Below, in pieces: positions 7,930-16,719 of a stretch of DNA of 64,000 nucleotides. The stretch covers positions 5,208,001 to 5,272,000 of the forward strand of contig NZ_JADOTY010000001.1 in NCBI RefSeq assembly GCF_015751785.1, in the 5' to 3' direction. The notes under the pieces were generated by a model that did no database searches, was not told where the DNA came from, and worked only from the letters and a program-made list of their open reading frames with translations. Made by a program: the position numbers and the translations under genes. Position 1 is the stretch's first letter. Every line of letters begins with the position of its first letter. This stretch comes from Micromonospora vinacea (lineage in GTDB: Bacteria; Actinomycetota; Actinomycetes; Mycobacteriales; Micromonosporaceae).

Positions 7930-8616
7930 CTACGCCCGAGGGCGGACCAGTCCCGACTCGTACGCCAGCACCACCGCCTGCACCCGGTCGCGCAGCCGCA
8001 GCTTCGTCAGCACATGCCCGACGTGGGTCTTGATGGTGGTCTCGCTCACCGACAGGACCGTCGCGATCTCGGCGTTGGACAGCCCTCGGGCGACCTGCAC
8101 GAGCACCTCGCGCTCCCGGTCGGTGAGCGCGTTGAGCGCCGCCGACGGTGTCGCCGCCGGGTCGGGCAGCAACTCGGCGAAGCGGTCCAGCAGTCGCCGC
8201 AGGATCCGCGGGGCCACCACCGCGTCCCCGCCGGCGACCGTGCGGATCGCCGCGATCAGGTCCTCCGCCGGCACATCCTTGGCCAGGAACCCGCTGGCGC
8301 CGGCCCGCAACGCACCCACCACGTACTCGTCCAGGTCGAAGGTGGTGAGCACCAGCACCCGTACCGGCAACCGGGCATCGACGATGGCCCGGGTCGCCGC
8401 CACCCCGTCCATCCGGGGCATCCGGATGTCCATCAGCACGACGTCGGGCAGCAGCCGGCGGGACAGCTCCACCGCCTCCACGCCGTCACCGGCCTCGGCC
8501 ACCACGTCCAGGTCGCTCTCGGCGCCCAGCACCATCCGGAACCCGGTCCGCAGCAGCGGCTGGTCGTCGGCGAGCAGGATCCGCACCGGCCGCGCCGAGG
8601 GCGCCTGATCGCTCAT
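7930..8616 (-). CDS. NarL/LuxR-type response regulator
   Basis: A 228-residue regulator from ATG 8616, chosen for the GGGAG site just upstream. An ATG at 8658 is an alternative. The receiver domain (about 10-130) has acidic residues in LLADDQP, the phospho-acceptor Asp63 in VVLMDIRMP, the conserved Thr in VLVLTTFD and the Lys in GFLAKDVP. The C-terminal HTH (about 160-225) has LTDREREVLVQVARGLSNAE and ETTIKTHVGHVLTKL. No histidine kinase gene lies next to it on either side, although in this family the kinase usually sits directly upstream. The nearest downstream genes encode the ABC exporter. Confidence 0.92.
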   Translation of the reverse strand: MSDQAPSARPVRILLADDQPLLRTGFRMVLGAESDLDVVAEAGDGVEAVELSRRLLPDVVLMDIRMPRMDGVAATRAIVDARLPVRVLVLTTFDLDEYVVGALRAGASGFLAKDVPAEDLIAAIRTVAGGDAVVAPRILRRLLDRFAELLPDPAATPSAALNALTDREREVLVQVARGLSNAEIATVLSVSETTIKTHVGHVLTKLRLRDRVQAVVLAYESGLVRPRA

Positions 8617-8826
8617 CTCGTCTCCCGTCCCGCCGACGTCCTGGCGCGCACCGGTCATCCTCGCGTACCGGAGCCGGTGCGTCGCGGATCACCGTAGAGG
8701 CCGGCCGGTCGCCCTGTCCCGACCGCGACGGCACCGCTGCGGTCGGGTCTCCGGCGTCGGCCCGTGGCAGGCGATTCCCGGCGGCCCGAATCGCCGCGCC
8801 GGGCGTACGGGTCGGTCAGCAGGCCG

Positions 8827-9741
8827 TCACTCGTCGGCGCCCGGTGTCACCGGCGTGGACCGGGAGTCGCGCAGCGGGTCGGCGCTCGCCGCGGCGACCG
8901 GGAACGGCGGCGGGGTGCCACCGAAGCTGGGACAGAGCGCCTGGTGGCTGCACCAGTCGCAGAGCCGGCTCGGCCGGGGCCGGAAATCCTGCCGGGCGGT
9001 GGCCTGCTCGATCGCCCGCCACAACGCCACCACTGTGCGCTCGAAGCGGACCAGCTCGTCGGCGTCCGGGGTGTAGTCCAACACCTCGGCGTCGCGCAGG
9101 TAGAGCAGCCGCAGCACCCGGGGCACCACCCCCCGGGTGCGCCACAGCACCAGGGCGTAGAACTTCAGCTGGAACAGCGCCCGCGCCTCGAACGCCTCCC
9201 GCGGAGCGCCGCCGGTCTTGTAGTCGACCACCCGCAGCGCGCCGTCCGGAGCGACGTCGAGCCGGTCGAGGTAACCCCGGATCAGCAACTCCTCGTCGAC
9301 GACCGCGGAGATCAGGCTCTCGCGTTCGGCCGGCTCCAGCCGGGTCGGGTCCTCCACCGCGAAGTAACCCTGCAACAGCCCGGCGGCGGAGCGGAGGAAC
9401 TCCACCGGGCCGGCCGGCTCCGCCCCGTCGAAGATCCCGGCCAGCTCCGGCTGCTCGGTGACCAGCCGGTCCCACTGGGGGGCCACCAGGTCGCCGGCCG
9501 CCTCCGGTGTGCGGCCGGTGGCCGGCAGGTCGAACAGGCGCTCCAGCACCGCGTGCACCAACGTGCCCCGGGCCTGCTCGATGGTGGTGCGCTCGGGCAG
9601 CCGGTCGATGCTGCGGAACCGGTAGAGCAGCGGGCAGGTCTTGAAATCCGCCGCCCGCGACGGGGACAGCGAGGCCCGCACCGTCGGCGGCGTCGGCGCC
9701 GCGGGGGAGGGTTGGGAGGTGGTGACCGATTCCGCCGTCAT
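8827..9741 (-). CDS. RecB-family PD-(D/E)XK nuclease with probable Fe-S cluster
   Basis: A 304-residue protein from ATG 9741. It matches the Cas4/AddB-like RecB nuclease group: SPSRAADFKTCPLLYRF at the N-terminus, a His in GTLVHAVLERLF, and the catalytic Asp and Asp-x-Lys in YLDRLDV and LRVVDYKTGG. Cysteines in KTCPLL and RLCDWCSHQALCPSFGG can hold a [4Fe-4S] cluster. It should be a DNA nuclease for repair. In mycobacteria a homologue lies beside the tRNA methyltransferase gene near the proteasome locus, and the same neighbourhood appears here. It is divergent from the site-2 protease gene, and a TAACCT hexamer (complement of 9750-9755) lies 8 bases before the ATG. Confidence 0.87.
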   Translation of the reverse strand: MTAESVTTSQPSPAAPTPPTVRASLSPSRAADFKTCPLLYRFRSIDRLPERTTIEQARGTLVHAVLERLFDLPATGRTPEAAGDLVAPQWDRLVTEQPELAGIFDGAEPAGPVEFLRSAAGLLQGYFAVEDPTRLEPAERESLISAVVDEELLIRGYLDRLDVAPDGALRVVDYKTGGAPREAFEARALFQLKFYALVLWRTRGVVPRVLRLLYLRDAEVLDYTPDADELVRFERTVVALWRAIEQATARQDFRPRPSRLCDWCSHQALCPSFGGTPPPFPVAAASADPLRDSRSTPVTPGADE

Positions 9742-9805
9742 GTCGGCAAAGGTTAGGGCACCGGTGTGACACCGACCGCCGCCCGCCCCACACAGCGACG
9801 GTCCG

Positions 9806-9811
9806 TAGCAT
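9806..9811 (+). promoter_or_regulatory. -10 hexamer of a probable leaderless promoter
   Basis: TAGCAT is followed by seven bases and the ATG at 9819. It decides between GTG 9813 and ATG 9819 as the start of the site-2 protease gene, because only the ATG sits at the spacing expected for leaderless transcripts. Confidence 0.5.
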
Positions 9812-9818
9812 CGTGGCG

Positions 9819-10973
9819 ATGGAGCAGACAACCAGGCCGCCGCGCCGACCAGACCGACGCCTCGGCCTGAACGTCGGCCGGGTGTTCGGGGTGCCGCTGC
9901 ACCTCAACGGCTCCATGGTCCTGCTCGCGGTGCTCATCGCGGTGCTGTACGGCGAGTTCGCCCGCCGACAACTGGACCTTCCGCAGCTCAGCGGCTACCT
10001 GATCGGGTTCGGGTTCGTCGTGTCGCTCCTCGGCTCGGTGCTGCTGCACGAGCTCGGCCACGCCCTCACCGCCCGGCGCTACGGCATCGGTGTGCGCGGG
10101 ATCACCCTGGAACTGCTCGGCGGCTACACCGAGATGGACCGGGACGCCCCGTCGCCCCGCGTCGACCTGCTGGTCTCGCTGGCCGGCCCGGCGGTCTCCG
10201 CGGTGCTCGGCGTCCTGGCGGTCGCCGCCACTCTCGCCCTGCCCGAGGGGACCGTGGCACACCAGCTCGCCTTCCAGCTCGCGGTCAGCAACGTCATCGT
10301 GGCGCTGTTCAACAGCCTGCCCGGGTTGCCGCTCGACGGCGGCCGGGCGCTGCGCGCCGCCGTCTGGGGCCTGACCCGCGACCGGCACCTCGGCACCGAG
10401 GTCGCCGGGTGGGCCGGCCGGATCGTCGCCGTCGGCACCGCCGCCCTGGTCCTGCTGCTCACCGTCGAGCGGCGGCTGGCGCCGTTGGCGCTGCCGCTGA
10501 TGCTGCTGGTCGCCGTCACCCTCTGGCGCGGCGCCGGGCAGTCGATCCGGGCCGCCCGGGTCAGCCGCCGGTTCCCGCTGATCGACCTCGCCCGGCTGGC
10601 CCGGCCGGCCTGGCCGGTGGCCACCGGAACGCCGCTGGCCGAGGCCCAACGCCGACACGCCGAGAGCGGGCAGCCCGGCTCCGCGCTGCTGGTCACCGAC
10701 TCCACCGGTCGACCGGTGGCGCTGGTCGACCCGGCCGCCGCCGACGCGGTGCCGGTCGAGCGCCGACCGTGGCTGGCGGTCGACGCCGTAGCCCGGTCAC
10801 TGGGCACACTTCCCACGTTGCCGGTCGGGTGGGACGGCGAGCGGGTGATGGAGGCCGTACAGACCCACCCGGGCGCGCAGTACGTGGTGACGTCAGGCGA
10901 AGATGTCGTCGGCATTCTGCACATCGCGGACCTGGCCCAGCTCCTCGAACCCAACCGGAAGATGACACCGTGA
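9819..10973 (+). CDS. Site-2 protease (M50 family) with CBS-like C-terminus
   Basis: A 384-residue membrane protease. The zinc motif HELGH is at residues 77-81 within LLGSVLLHELGHALTARR. The second active-site motif is NSLPGLPLDGGRALRAAVWG, whose Asp is the third zinc ligand. About six transmembrane segments span residues 30-220. The cytoplasmic C-terminus (about 260-384) has the pattern of a CBS pair (SALLVTDSTGRPVALVD and QYVVTSGEDVVGILHIADLA). This is the SpoIVFB/Rip3-like branch, which performs intramembrane cleavage of regulators or other membrane proteins. Its stop overlaps the start of the tRNA methyltransferase gene (GTGA), so the pair is coupled. Confidence 0.9.
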   Translation: MEQTTRPPRRPDRRLGLNVGRVFGVPLHLNGSMVLLAVLIAVLYGEFARRQLDLPQLSGYLIGFGFVVSLLGSVLLHELGHALTARRYGIGVRGITLELLGGYTEMDRDAPSPRVDLLVSLAGPAVSAVLGVLAVAATLALPEGTVAHQLAFQLAVSNVIVALFNSLPGLPLDGGRALRAAVWGLTRDRHLGTEVAGWAGRIVAVGTAALVLLLTVERRLAPLALPLMLLVAVTLWRGAGQSIRAARVSRRFPLIDLARLARPAWPVATGTPLAEAQRRHAESGQPGSALLVTDSTGRPVALVDPAAADAVPVERRPWLAVDAVARSLGTLPTLPVGWDGERVMEAVQTHPGAQYVVTSGEDVVGILHIADLAQLLEPNRKMTP

Positions 10974-11971
10974 CCGCAACTCCCTCCACCGTCGCCGCCG
11001 ACCCCGCCAACCCGGCGCTGACACCCGTGCACCGGGGGCCGTTCCGGCCCGGCGACCGGGTCCAGCTGACCGACCCCAAGGGGCGGATGCACACAGTGAC
11101 GCTGGAGCCCGGCAAGGAGTTCCACACCCACCGCGGCATCCTGGCGCACGACGCGCTGATCGGGCTCCCCGACGGCAGCGTGGTGACCACCTCCGGGGGC
11201 GGCACCGCCTTCCTGGCCCTGCGGCCACTCCTGTCGGACTACGTGCTGTCCATGCCGCGCGGCGCCCAGGTCATCTACCCGAAGGACTCGGCGCAGATCG
11301 TCGCGATGGGCGACATCTTCCCCGGCGCCAAGGTCCTCGAGGCCGGCGCCGGCTCCGGCGCGCTGAGCTGCTCCCTGCTGCGCGCCGTCGGCACCGAGGG
11401 TGAGCTGCACTCGTTCGAGCTGCGTGACGACTTCGCCCAGATCGCCAAGCGCAACGTCGAGGCGTTCTTCAACGGGCCGCACCCCTCGTGGAACCTGCAT
11501 GTCGGCGACGTCGCGCAGTGCCAGGAGACCGGCTTCGACCGGATCATCCTGGACATGCTGACCCCCTGGGAGACCCTCGACATGGTCGAGCGGGCGCTGG
11601 TCCCCGGTGGGGTGTTCATCGGCTACGTCGCCACCACACCGCAGCTCTCCGAGCTGGTGGAGGCGCTCCGCGAGCGCGGCGGCTGGACCGAGCCGCGGGC
11701 CTGGGAGTCCCTGGTGCGTGACTGGCACGCCGAGGGCCTCGCCGTCCGCCCGGACCACCGCATGATCGCGCACACCGCCTTCCTGGTGTCCGCGCGCAAG
11801 CTGGCCCCGGGGGTCACCGCGCCGCCGCGCCGGCGCAAGCCCAGCAAGGGCACCGAGGCGTACGCGCAGCGCCGCCAGGACCTGCGCGAGGCGGAGGCGG
11901 CCCGACAGGCCGCGGCCGCCCAGGCGGCAGGCGCCCAGGCCGACGGTGCGGGGGAGATGGACAGGCCGTGA
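10970..11971 (+). CDS. trmI: tRNA (adenine-58-N1)-methyltransferase
   Basis: A 333-residue enzyme starting at GTG 10970, which overlaps the previous stop. The N-terminal small beta-domain (GPFRPGDRVQLTDPKGRMHT) precedes a class I SAM fold. The SAM-binding loop is in KVLEAGAGSGALSCSLLRAVG and the acidic strand-2 end is in LHSFELRDDF. The active-site region is RIILDMLTPWE, with the conserved Asp of the TrmI family. Product: m1A at position 58 in the T-loop, for tRNA stability. An Ala/Gln-rich tail of about 40 residues (about 290-333) extends beyond the catalytic domain. Its position next to the proteasome locus matches mycobacteria (Rv2118c). Confidence 0.95.
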   Translation: MTATPSTVAADPANPALTPVHRGPFRPGDRVQLTDPKGRMHTVTLEPGKEFHTHRGILAHDALIGLPDGSVVTTSGGGTAFLALRPLLSDYVLSMPRGAQVIYPKDSAQIVAMGDIFPGAKVLEAGAGSGALSCSLLRAVGTEGELHSFELRDDFAQIAKRNVEAFFNGPHPSWNLHVGDVAQCQETGFDRIILDMLTPWETLDMVERALVPGGVFIGYVATTPQLSELVEALRERGGWTEPRAWESLVRDWHAEGLAVRPDHRMIAHTAFLVSARKLAPGVTAPPRRRKPSKGTEAYAQRRQDLREAEAARQAAAAQAAGAQADGAGEMDRP

Positions 11972-12021
11972 CCATCGAGCTGGGTGTCGGCACCGCCGAG
12001 CACTGGGAGACGCTGGCATGA
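11968..12021 (+). CDS. Possible 17-residue coupling ORF
   Basis: A GTG at 11968 overlaps the trmI stop (GTGA) and opens a 17-codon frame, VTIELGVGTAEHWETLA, which ends at a TGA overlapping the next ATG (ATGA at 12018). Both junctions have the geometry of translational coupling. It may be a real micro-ORF that carries ribosomes to the next gene, or chance. There is no sequence family to support it. Confidence 0.35.
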   Translation: MTIELGVGTAEHWETLA

Positions 12022-12590
12022 GCCGACCGGGCTACGGCGGTGGAGACCTCCCCGCGGTCTTTCCCGACTGGTCGCCCTACCAGGACCTGGAATCAGCGGC
12101 GCGGGCCTACCTGCGCGACCCGGACGTTGCCCTGGAGGCGCTCGGCGGCGTGCTGCGTGGCGCGTCGGTGCTCGGTTTCACCCTGGAACGCTTCGTCAAC
12201 GAGGTCAACGGGGTGTGGCAGGAGGTCGTCGTCTGCGATGGCAGTCGGCTGATTCTCTGGCACGGCGAGGACGTACCTCCGGAGGAGGGCCCGCCGGGCT
12301 CGATGACCTCGTCGCTGCGGGTGGTGCCGGTCTCCACAGTCACCGAGGTGGGCTGCCGTCGGCGGCTCAACCGTGCCGAGAGCGGCGAGATCAGGGTCGA
12401 CAGCATCGACGTCTACCTGCTGCTCACCTCGTTGGACGAGGCGCCGCCGAGCGAGGAGATGGCGGGCACCCCCCGACACGACGCGCTCCGCTTCGGCAAG
12501 ACCCTCGACGACGGCGGGGCCGGGCAGATCGCCCGGTTGGAGGAGTTCGCGCGGTTGGTCGCCTCGGTGGTCGGCCGTCCGCTGCTCTGA
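12018..12590 (+). CDS. Conserved actinobacterial protein of unknown function
   Basis: A 190-residue soluble, acidic protein with no signal sequence or membrane segment. I do not recognise a characterised family. Notable stretches are LPAVFPDWSPYQDLESAARAY at the N-terminus, a central VWQEVVVCDGSRLILWHGEDVP and a C-terminal ARLEEFARLVASVVGRPLL. It looks like a globular protein with a beta-rich middle. The start at ATG 12018 overlaps the stop of the 17-codon frame that follows trmI, so it belongs to the site-2 protease/trmI operon. A hairpin at 12610-12635 ends the operon. Confidence 0.75.
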   Translation: MSRPGYGGGDLPAVFPDWSPYQDLESAARAYLRDPDVALEALGGVLRGASVLGFTLERFVNEVNGVWQEVVVCDGSRLILWHGEDVPPEEGPPGSMTSSLRVVPVSTVTEVGCRRRLNRAESGEIRVDSIDVYLLLTSLDEAPPSEEMAGTPRHDALRFGKTLDDGGAGQIARLEEFARLVASVVGRPLL

Positions 12591-12609
12591 GGCGTACCCC
12601 GTACCGGGC

Positions 12610-12635
12610 CCGGCCGGGCCGCGTGGCCCGGCCGG
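12610..12635. terminator. Hairpin between convergent genes
   Basis: A perfect 11-bp GC-only stem (12610-12620 with 12625-12635) closes a GCGT loop. It is placed between the stop of the hypothetical gene and the stop of the ferredoxin gene and can serve both directions. Confidence 0.65.
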
Positions 12636-12639
12636 TGGG

Positions 12640-12948
12640 TCAGTCTTCCTCGGCGTCCGGGCCGGCGACCTCGACGCCGTCGCCGCGCACCACGTGGATG
12701 CAGTCGCCCGGGCACTCCTTCGCGGAGTCGATCACCTCGAGCCGCAGGTGCGCGGGGACGTCGACCCGGCTGCCCGGTGCCATCCGCAGCTCACCGTCGA
12801 CGCCCTTGACGTAGGCCAGGCCGTCGATGTCGAACTCGAACACCTCCGGCGCGTACTGCACGCAGAGCCCGTCGCCCGTGCAGAGGTCCTGGTCGACCCA
12901 GACCTGCAGTTCGTCGGTCGCGACCTCGGCCACCTGTGCACCCCCCAT
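12640..12948 (-). CDS. Ferredoxin, probable [3Fe-4S] type
   Basis: A 102-residue ferredoxin from ATG 12948, with GGGAG four bases upstream. The cluster motif is CTGDGLC (Cys-x5-Cys, lacking the middle cysteine of a [4Fe-4S] site) followed by YAPEVFEFD and, near the C-terminus, KECPGDCIHV. This pattern is typical of actinobacterial [3Fe-4S] ferredoxins that feed electrons to cytochromes P450 or other oxidoreductases. An acidic tail of about 12 residues ends the protein. It is divergent from arc, as in several other actinobacteria. No P450 gene is in the window, so its partner is unknown. Confidence 0.9.
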   Translation of the reverse strand: MGGAQVAEVATDELQVWVDQDLCTGDGLCVQYAPEVFEFDIDGLAYVKGVDGELRMAPGSRVDVPAHLRLEVIDSAKECPGDCIHVVRGDGVEVAGPDAEED

Positions 12949-13111
12949 GTTCTCCCGTGCCACGCTCCGACGGTACCTGAACGCCGGTAACGGCCCGTCA
13001 GGCCACCCTTGGCGATCAAGGTTCGGTGACGAGGGTGTTGCGTGGGACCGAATCGGCCTCATAGCGGCTAGTGTTAGGGCAGAACGTTCAAGCCCCCCGG
13101 GGAGGTGGGAC

Positions 13112-14896
13112 GTGGCAGCACGTAGCGACGACGCGGACTCGCGCGCCGCACGGTGGGAGAAGGAAGCCCACGATCTCTCCACGCAGGTCGCGTTCCTGCA
13201 AGAGGAACTCGCCCTGGTGCGGCGCAAGTTGACCGAAAGCCCCCGACACGTCCGGCAGCTCGAAGAGCGGCTGGCGGCCACCCAGGCACAGTTGGCGCGG
13301 CTGACCGAGAACAACGACCGGCTGGTGAGCACCCTCAAGGAAGCTCGCACGCAGATCGTGACGCTCAAGGAGGAGATCGACCGGCTCGCGCAACCGCCGA
13401 GCGGGTACGGCGTCTTCCTGGCCAAGCACGAGGACGGCACGGTGGACGTGTTCACCGGCGGCCGCAAACTACGGGTCGCGGTCTCGCCCTCGCTCGACGT
13501 GGGTGACCTGCGGCGCGGCCAGGAGGTCCTGCTCAACGACGCGCTCAACATCGTCGACGCGTTCGGTTACGAGCGGGTCGGCGAAGTGGTGATGCTCAAG
13601 GAGATCCTGGAGGGACCGAACGGCGGGCCGGGCGACCGGGCGCTGGTGGTCTCCCACTCCGACGAGGAGCGCATCGTGCACCTCGCCGAGACGCTCATCG
13701 GCTCGGCGATCCGGGCCGGCGACTCGCTCATGATCGAGCCCCGCTCGGCGTACGCGTACGAGCGGATCCCGAAGAGCGAGGTCGAGGAGCTGGTCCTGGA
13801 GGAGGTGCCCGACGTCGACTACGGCGACATCGGTGGCCTCCAGTCGCAGATCGAGCAGATCCGCGACGCGGTGGAGTTGCCGTTCCTGCACGCGGACCTG
13901 TTCCGTGAGCACCAGCTCCGCCCACCCAAGGGCATCCTGCTCTACGGCCCGCCCGGCTGCGGTAAGACGCTCATCGCCAAGGCGGTGGCCAACTCGCTGG
14001 CCAAGAAGATCGCCGAGCGGCAGGGCAAGGAGAAGCACACCAGCTTCTTCCTCAACATCAAGGGCCCGGAGCTGCTCAACAAGTACGTCGGTGAGACCGA
14101 GCGGCACATCCGGCTGATCTTCCAGCGTGCCCGGGAGAAGGCCGGCGAGGGCACGCCGGTGATCGTGTTCTTCGACGAGATGGACTCGATCTTCCGGACC
14201 CGCGGCTCCGGTGTCTCCTCCGACGTGGAGAACACGATCGTCCCGCAGCTGCTCAGCGAGATCGACGGCGTGGAGGGGCTGGAGAACGTCATCGTCATCG
14301 GCGCCTCCAACCGGGAAGACATGATCGACCCGGCGATCCTGCGCCCCGGTCGCCTCGACGTGAAGATCAAGATCGAGCGACCGGACGCCGAGGCGGCCAA
14401 GGACATCTTCTCCAAGTACATCCTCTCCGGGCTGCCCCTGCACCCGGACGACCTGGCCGAACACGGCAGCGACGCCCAGGCCACCGTCGCGGCGATGATC
14501 GACGCCGTGGTGCTGCGGATGTACTCCGAAACCGAGGAGAACCGATTCCTCGAGGTCACCTACGCCAACGGTGACAAGGAAGTCCTCTACTTCAAGGACT
14601 TCAACTCCGGCGCGATGATCCAGAACATCGTCGACCGGAGCAAGAAGATGGCCATCAAGGAGTTCCTCACCTCGGGTCGCAAGGGGCTGCGCCTGCAGCA
14701 CCTGCTCGACGCCTGCGTCGACGAGTTCCGCGAGAACGAAGACCTCCCCAACACCACCAACCCCGACGACTGGGCGCGCATCTCCGGCAAGAAGGGCGAG
14801 CGGATCGTCTACATCCGCACGCTCGTCTCCGGCGGCAAGGGCGCCGAGGCCGGCCGGTCCATCGAGACCGCCAGCAACACCGGCCAGTACCTCTGA
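13112..14896 (+). CDS. arc: Proteasome-associated AAA ATPase (ARC/Mpa)
   Basis: A 594-residue ATPase from GTG 13112, preceded by GGGGAGGTGGGAC. Residues about 15-95 form a coiled coil (HDLSTQVAFLQEELALVRRKL onward) that binds Pup. Tandem OB domains fill about 100-240. The AAA module has Walker A GPPGCGKT at 279-286, Walker B with Asp355-Glu356 in IVFFDEMDSIF, and arginine-finger region LRPGRLDVKI. The C-terminus ends GQYL, the motif that docks the hexamer onto the 20S core. It recognises pupylated substrates, unfolds them and feeds them into PrcAB. It is divergent from the ferredoxin gene and is followed by a strong hairpin. Confidence 0.97.
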   Translation: MAARSDDADSRAARWEKEAHDLSTQVAFLQEELALVRRKLTESPRHVRQLEERLAATQAQLARLTENNDRLVSTLKEARTQIVTLKEEIDRLAQPPSGYGVFLAKHEDGTVDVFTGGRKLRVAVSPSLDVGDLRRGQEVLLNDALNIVDAFGYERVGEVVMLKEILEGPNGGPGDRALVVSHSDEERIVHLAETLIGSAIRAGDSLMIEPRSAYAYERIPKSEVEELVLEEVPDVDYGDIGGLQSQIEQIRDAVELPFLHADLFREHQLRPPKGILLYGPPGCGKTLIAKAVANSLAKKIAERQGKEKHTSFFLNIKGPELLNKYVGETERHIRLIFQRAREKAGEGTPVIVFFDEMDSIFRTRGSGVSSDVENTIVPQLLSEIDGVEGLENVIVIGASNREDMIDPAILRPGRLDVKIKIERPDAEAAKDIFSKYILSGLPLHPDDLAEHGSDAQATVAAMIDAVVLRMYSETEENRFLEVTYANGDKEVLYFKDFNSGAMIQNIVDRSKKMAIKEFLTSGRKGLRLQHLLDACVDEFRENEDLPNTTNPDDWARISGKKGERIVYIRTLVSGGKGAEAGRSIETASNTGQYL

Positions 14897-14901
14897 CCCA
14901 C

Positions 14902-14940
14902 CAGCGAGGGTGTCCGCCATCCCGGCGGACACCCTCGCTG
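14902..14940. terminator. Hairpin terminator after arc
   Basis: A perfect 17-bp stem (14902-14918 with 14924-14940) and a 5-base loop start six bases after the arc stop codon. It separates arc from the dop-pup-prcBA set. Confidence 0.78.
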
Positions 14941-15097
14941 CGGGTAGGTCAGGGCGTCGCCCCGGCAGCGAATTCCGACACCGAATCCACCGAACTGTTC
15001 CGCCCCGCCGGCACTCACCTACAGAGTGCAGGCGCCCAGGGCGGACTACGCTCGACCTGACGGTGGACCGGGTCGGGCGAGCGAAGCGGGTAGGTCG

Positions 15098-16615
15098 ATG
15101 AGCGTAAGACGGATCATGGGCACCGAGGTCGAGTACGGCATCTCCGTGCCCGGGCAGGCCGGGGCCAACCCGATGGTCACCTCATCGCAGGTGGTCAACG
15201 CCTACGGGGCACGTCCGGAACTCAACCGGGGCGGCCGGGCACGGTGGGACTACGAGGAAGAGTCGCCGCTGCGCGACGCCCGCGGCTTCACCTACTCCGG
15301 TGCCGCGTACGACCCCGCCGAGGCCCTCGCGGACGAAGACCTCGGCCTAGCCAACGTGATACTCACCAACGGCGCACGGCTCTACGTCGACCACGCCCAC
15401 CCCGAATACTCCACCCCGGAGGTCACCACCCCCCGCGACATCGTGCGCTGGGACAAGGCCGGCGAGCGGGTGATGGCCGAGGCGTCGCGCCGAGCCGCCA
15501 CCATCCCCGGCACCCAGCCGATCCACCTCTACAAGAACAACACCGACAACAAGGGCGCCAGCTACGGCGCCCACGAGAACTACCTGATGCGCCGGCAGAC
15601 GCCGTTCGCCGACATCGTGGCGTACCTGACGCCGTTCTTCGTCACCCGGCAGATCGTCTGCGGCGCCGGCCGGGTCGGCATCGGTCAGGACGGCGGCCAG
15701 AGCGGCTTCCAGATCTCCCAGCGCGCCGACTTCTTCGAGGTCGAGGTGGGCCTGGAGACCACCCTGAAGCGGCCCATCATCAACACCCGCGACGAGCCGC
15801 ACGCCGACGCCGACAAGTACCGCCGGCTGCACGTCATCATCGGCGACGCCAACCTCTCCGAGATCTCCACCTACCTCAAGGTCGGCACGACCGCGCTGAT
15901 CCTCACCATGATCGAGGAGAAGGCGCTCGGCGCCGACCTCGGCATCGCCGACCCGGTCAGCGAGCTGCGCGCCGTCAGCCACGACCCCGCCCTGACGCAC
16001 CGCATGCGACTGCGCGACGGCCGTCGGCTCACCGCCCTCGACCTGCAGTGGGCGTACCTGGAGCGGGTCCGGTCCTTTGTCGACGACCGGTACGGCACCG
16101 ACGCCGACGAGCAGACCATCGACGTGCTCGACCGCTGGGAGAGCGTCCTCGACCGGCTGGGCCGGGACCCGATGCTCTGCGCCGACGAGTTGGACTGGGT
16201 GGCCAAGCTGCGACTGCTGGAGGGCTACCGGGAGCGGGAGAAGCTCGGCTGGGGCGCGCACAAGCTGCAACTCGTCGACCTTCAGTACTCCGACGTCCGG
16301 CCGGAGAAGGGCCTCTACCACCGGCTGGTCAGCCGGGGGGCGATGAAGACGCTGCTCACCGACGACGAGACGCGCAGCGCGATGACCGAGCCGCCGGAGG
16401 ACACCAGGGCCTACTTCCGGGGGCGCTGCCTCGCCCAGTACGCCTCCGAGGTGGTCGCCGCGAGCTGGGACTCGGTGATCTTCGACGTGGGCCGGGAGTC
16501 GCTGGTTCGGGTGCCGATGATGGAACCGGAGCGGGGGACGCGCGCGCACGTCGGTGCCCTGTTCGACCGCTGCGCCAGCGCCAAGGACCTGCTGGAGACG
16601 TTGACCGGAGGCTGA
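15098..16615 (+). CDS. dop: Depupylase/deamidase of Pup
   Basis: A 505-residue enzyme of the glutamine-synthetase-like Dop/PafA family, from ATG 15098 with a weak AGG upstream. The ATP/Mg-binding start is IMGTEVEYGISVPG. LYKNNTDNKGASYGAHENYLM, RPIINTRDEPHADADKYRRLHVI and the Dop-specific insertion around residues 40-80 are present. Dop cleaves the isopeptide bond between Pup and substrate lysines and, where Pup ends in Gln, deamidates it. Because the pup gene here encodes a terminal Glu, only the depupylase role should be needed. It is followed by a hairpin with a T-tract, then pup. Confidence 0.96.
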   Translation: MSVRRIMGTEVEYGISVPGQAGANPMVTSSQVVNAYGARPELNRGGRARWDYEEESPLRDARGFTYSGAAYDPAEALADEDLGLANVILTNGARLYVDHAHPEYSTPEVTTPRDIVRWDKAGERVMAEASRRAATIPGTQPIHLYKNNTDNKGASYGAHENYLMRRQTPFADIVAYLTPFFVTRQIVCGAGRVGIGQDGGQSGFQISQRADFFEVEVGLETTLKRPIINTRDEPHADADKYRRLHVIIGDANLSEISTYLKVGTTALILTMIEEKALGADLGIADPVSELRAVSHDPALTHRMRLRDGRRLTALDLQWAYLERVRSFVDDRYGTDADEQTIDVLDRWESVLDRLGRDPMLCADELDWVAKLRLLEGYREREKLGWGAHKLQLVDLQYSDVRPEKGLYHRLVSRGAMKTLLTDDETRSAMTEPPEDTRAYFRGRCLAQYASEVVAASWDSVIFDVGRESLVRVPMMEPERGTRAHVGALFDRCASAKDLLETLTGG

Positions 16616-16629
16616 GCCCCGGTGCGAAT

Positions 16630-16668
16630 GCCCGCCGTGTGCCGCAAGCCGGCGCGCGGCGGGCTTTT
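16630..16668 (+). terminator. Rho-independent-like terminator between dop and pup
   Basis: GCCCGCCG (16630-16637) pairs with CGGCGGGC (16657-16664), with a further partial stem inside, followed directly by TTTT. The T-tract is unusual for this genome. It suggests that pup also has its own promoter in the short space before it. Confidence 0.7.
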
Positions 16669-16719
16669 CGTCGCCTGCGCGAGGTAAGTTCATCGCAGAC
16701 GATCGTGGAGGAGGCAGCA

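Noticed and set aside
10409..11971. Extended N-terminus for the tRNA methyltransferase starting inside the site-2 protease gene
   Set aside because: The first 187 residues are an out-of-frame reading of the protease gene. The GTG at 10970 overlapping the protease stop gives the normal family length.
12827..13111. N-terminal extension of Arc upstream of GTG 13112
   Set aside because: The extension lies in the ferredoxin gene on the other strand, and the GTG has a strong ribosome-binding site and gives the usual length.
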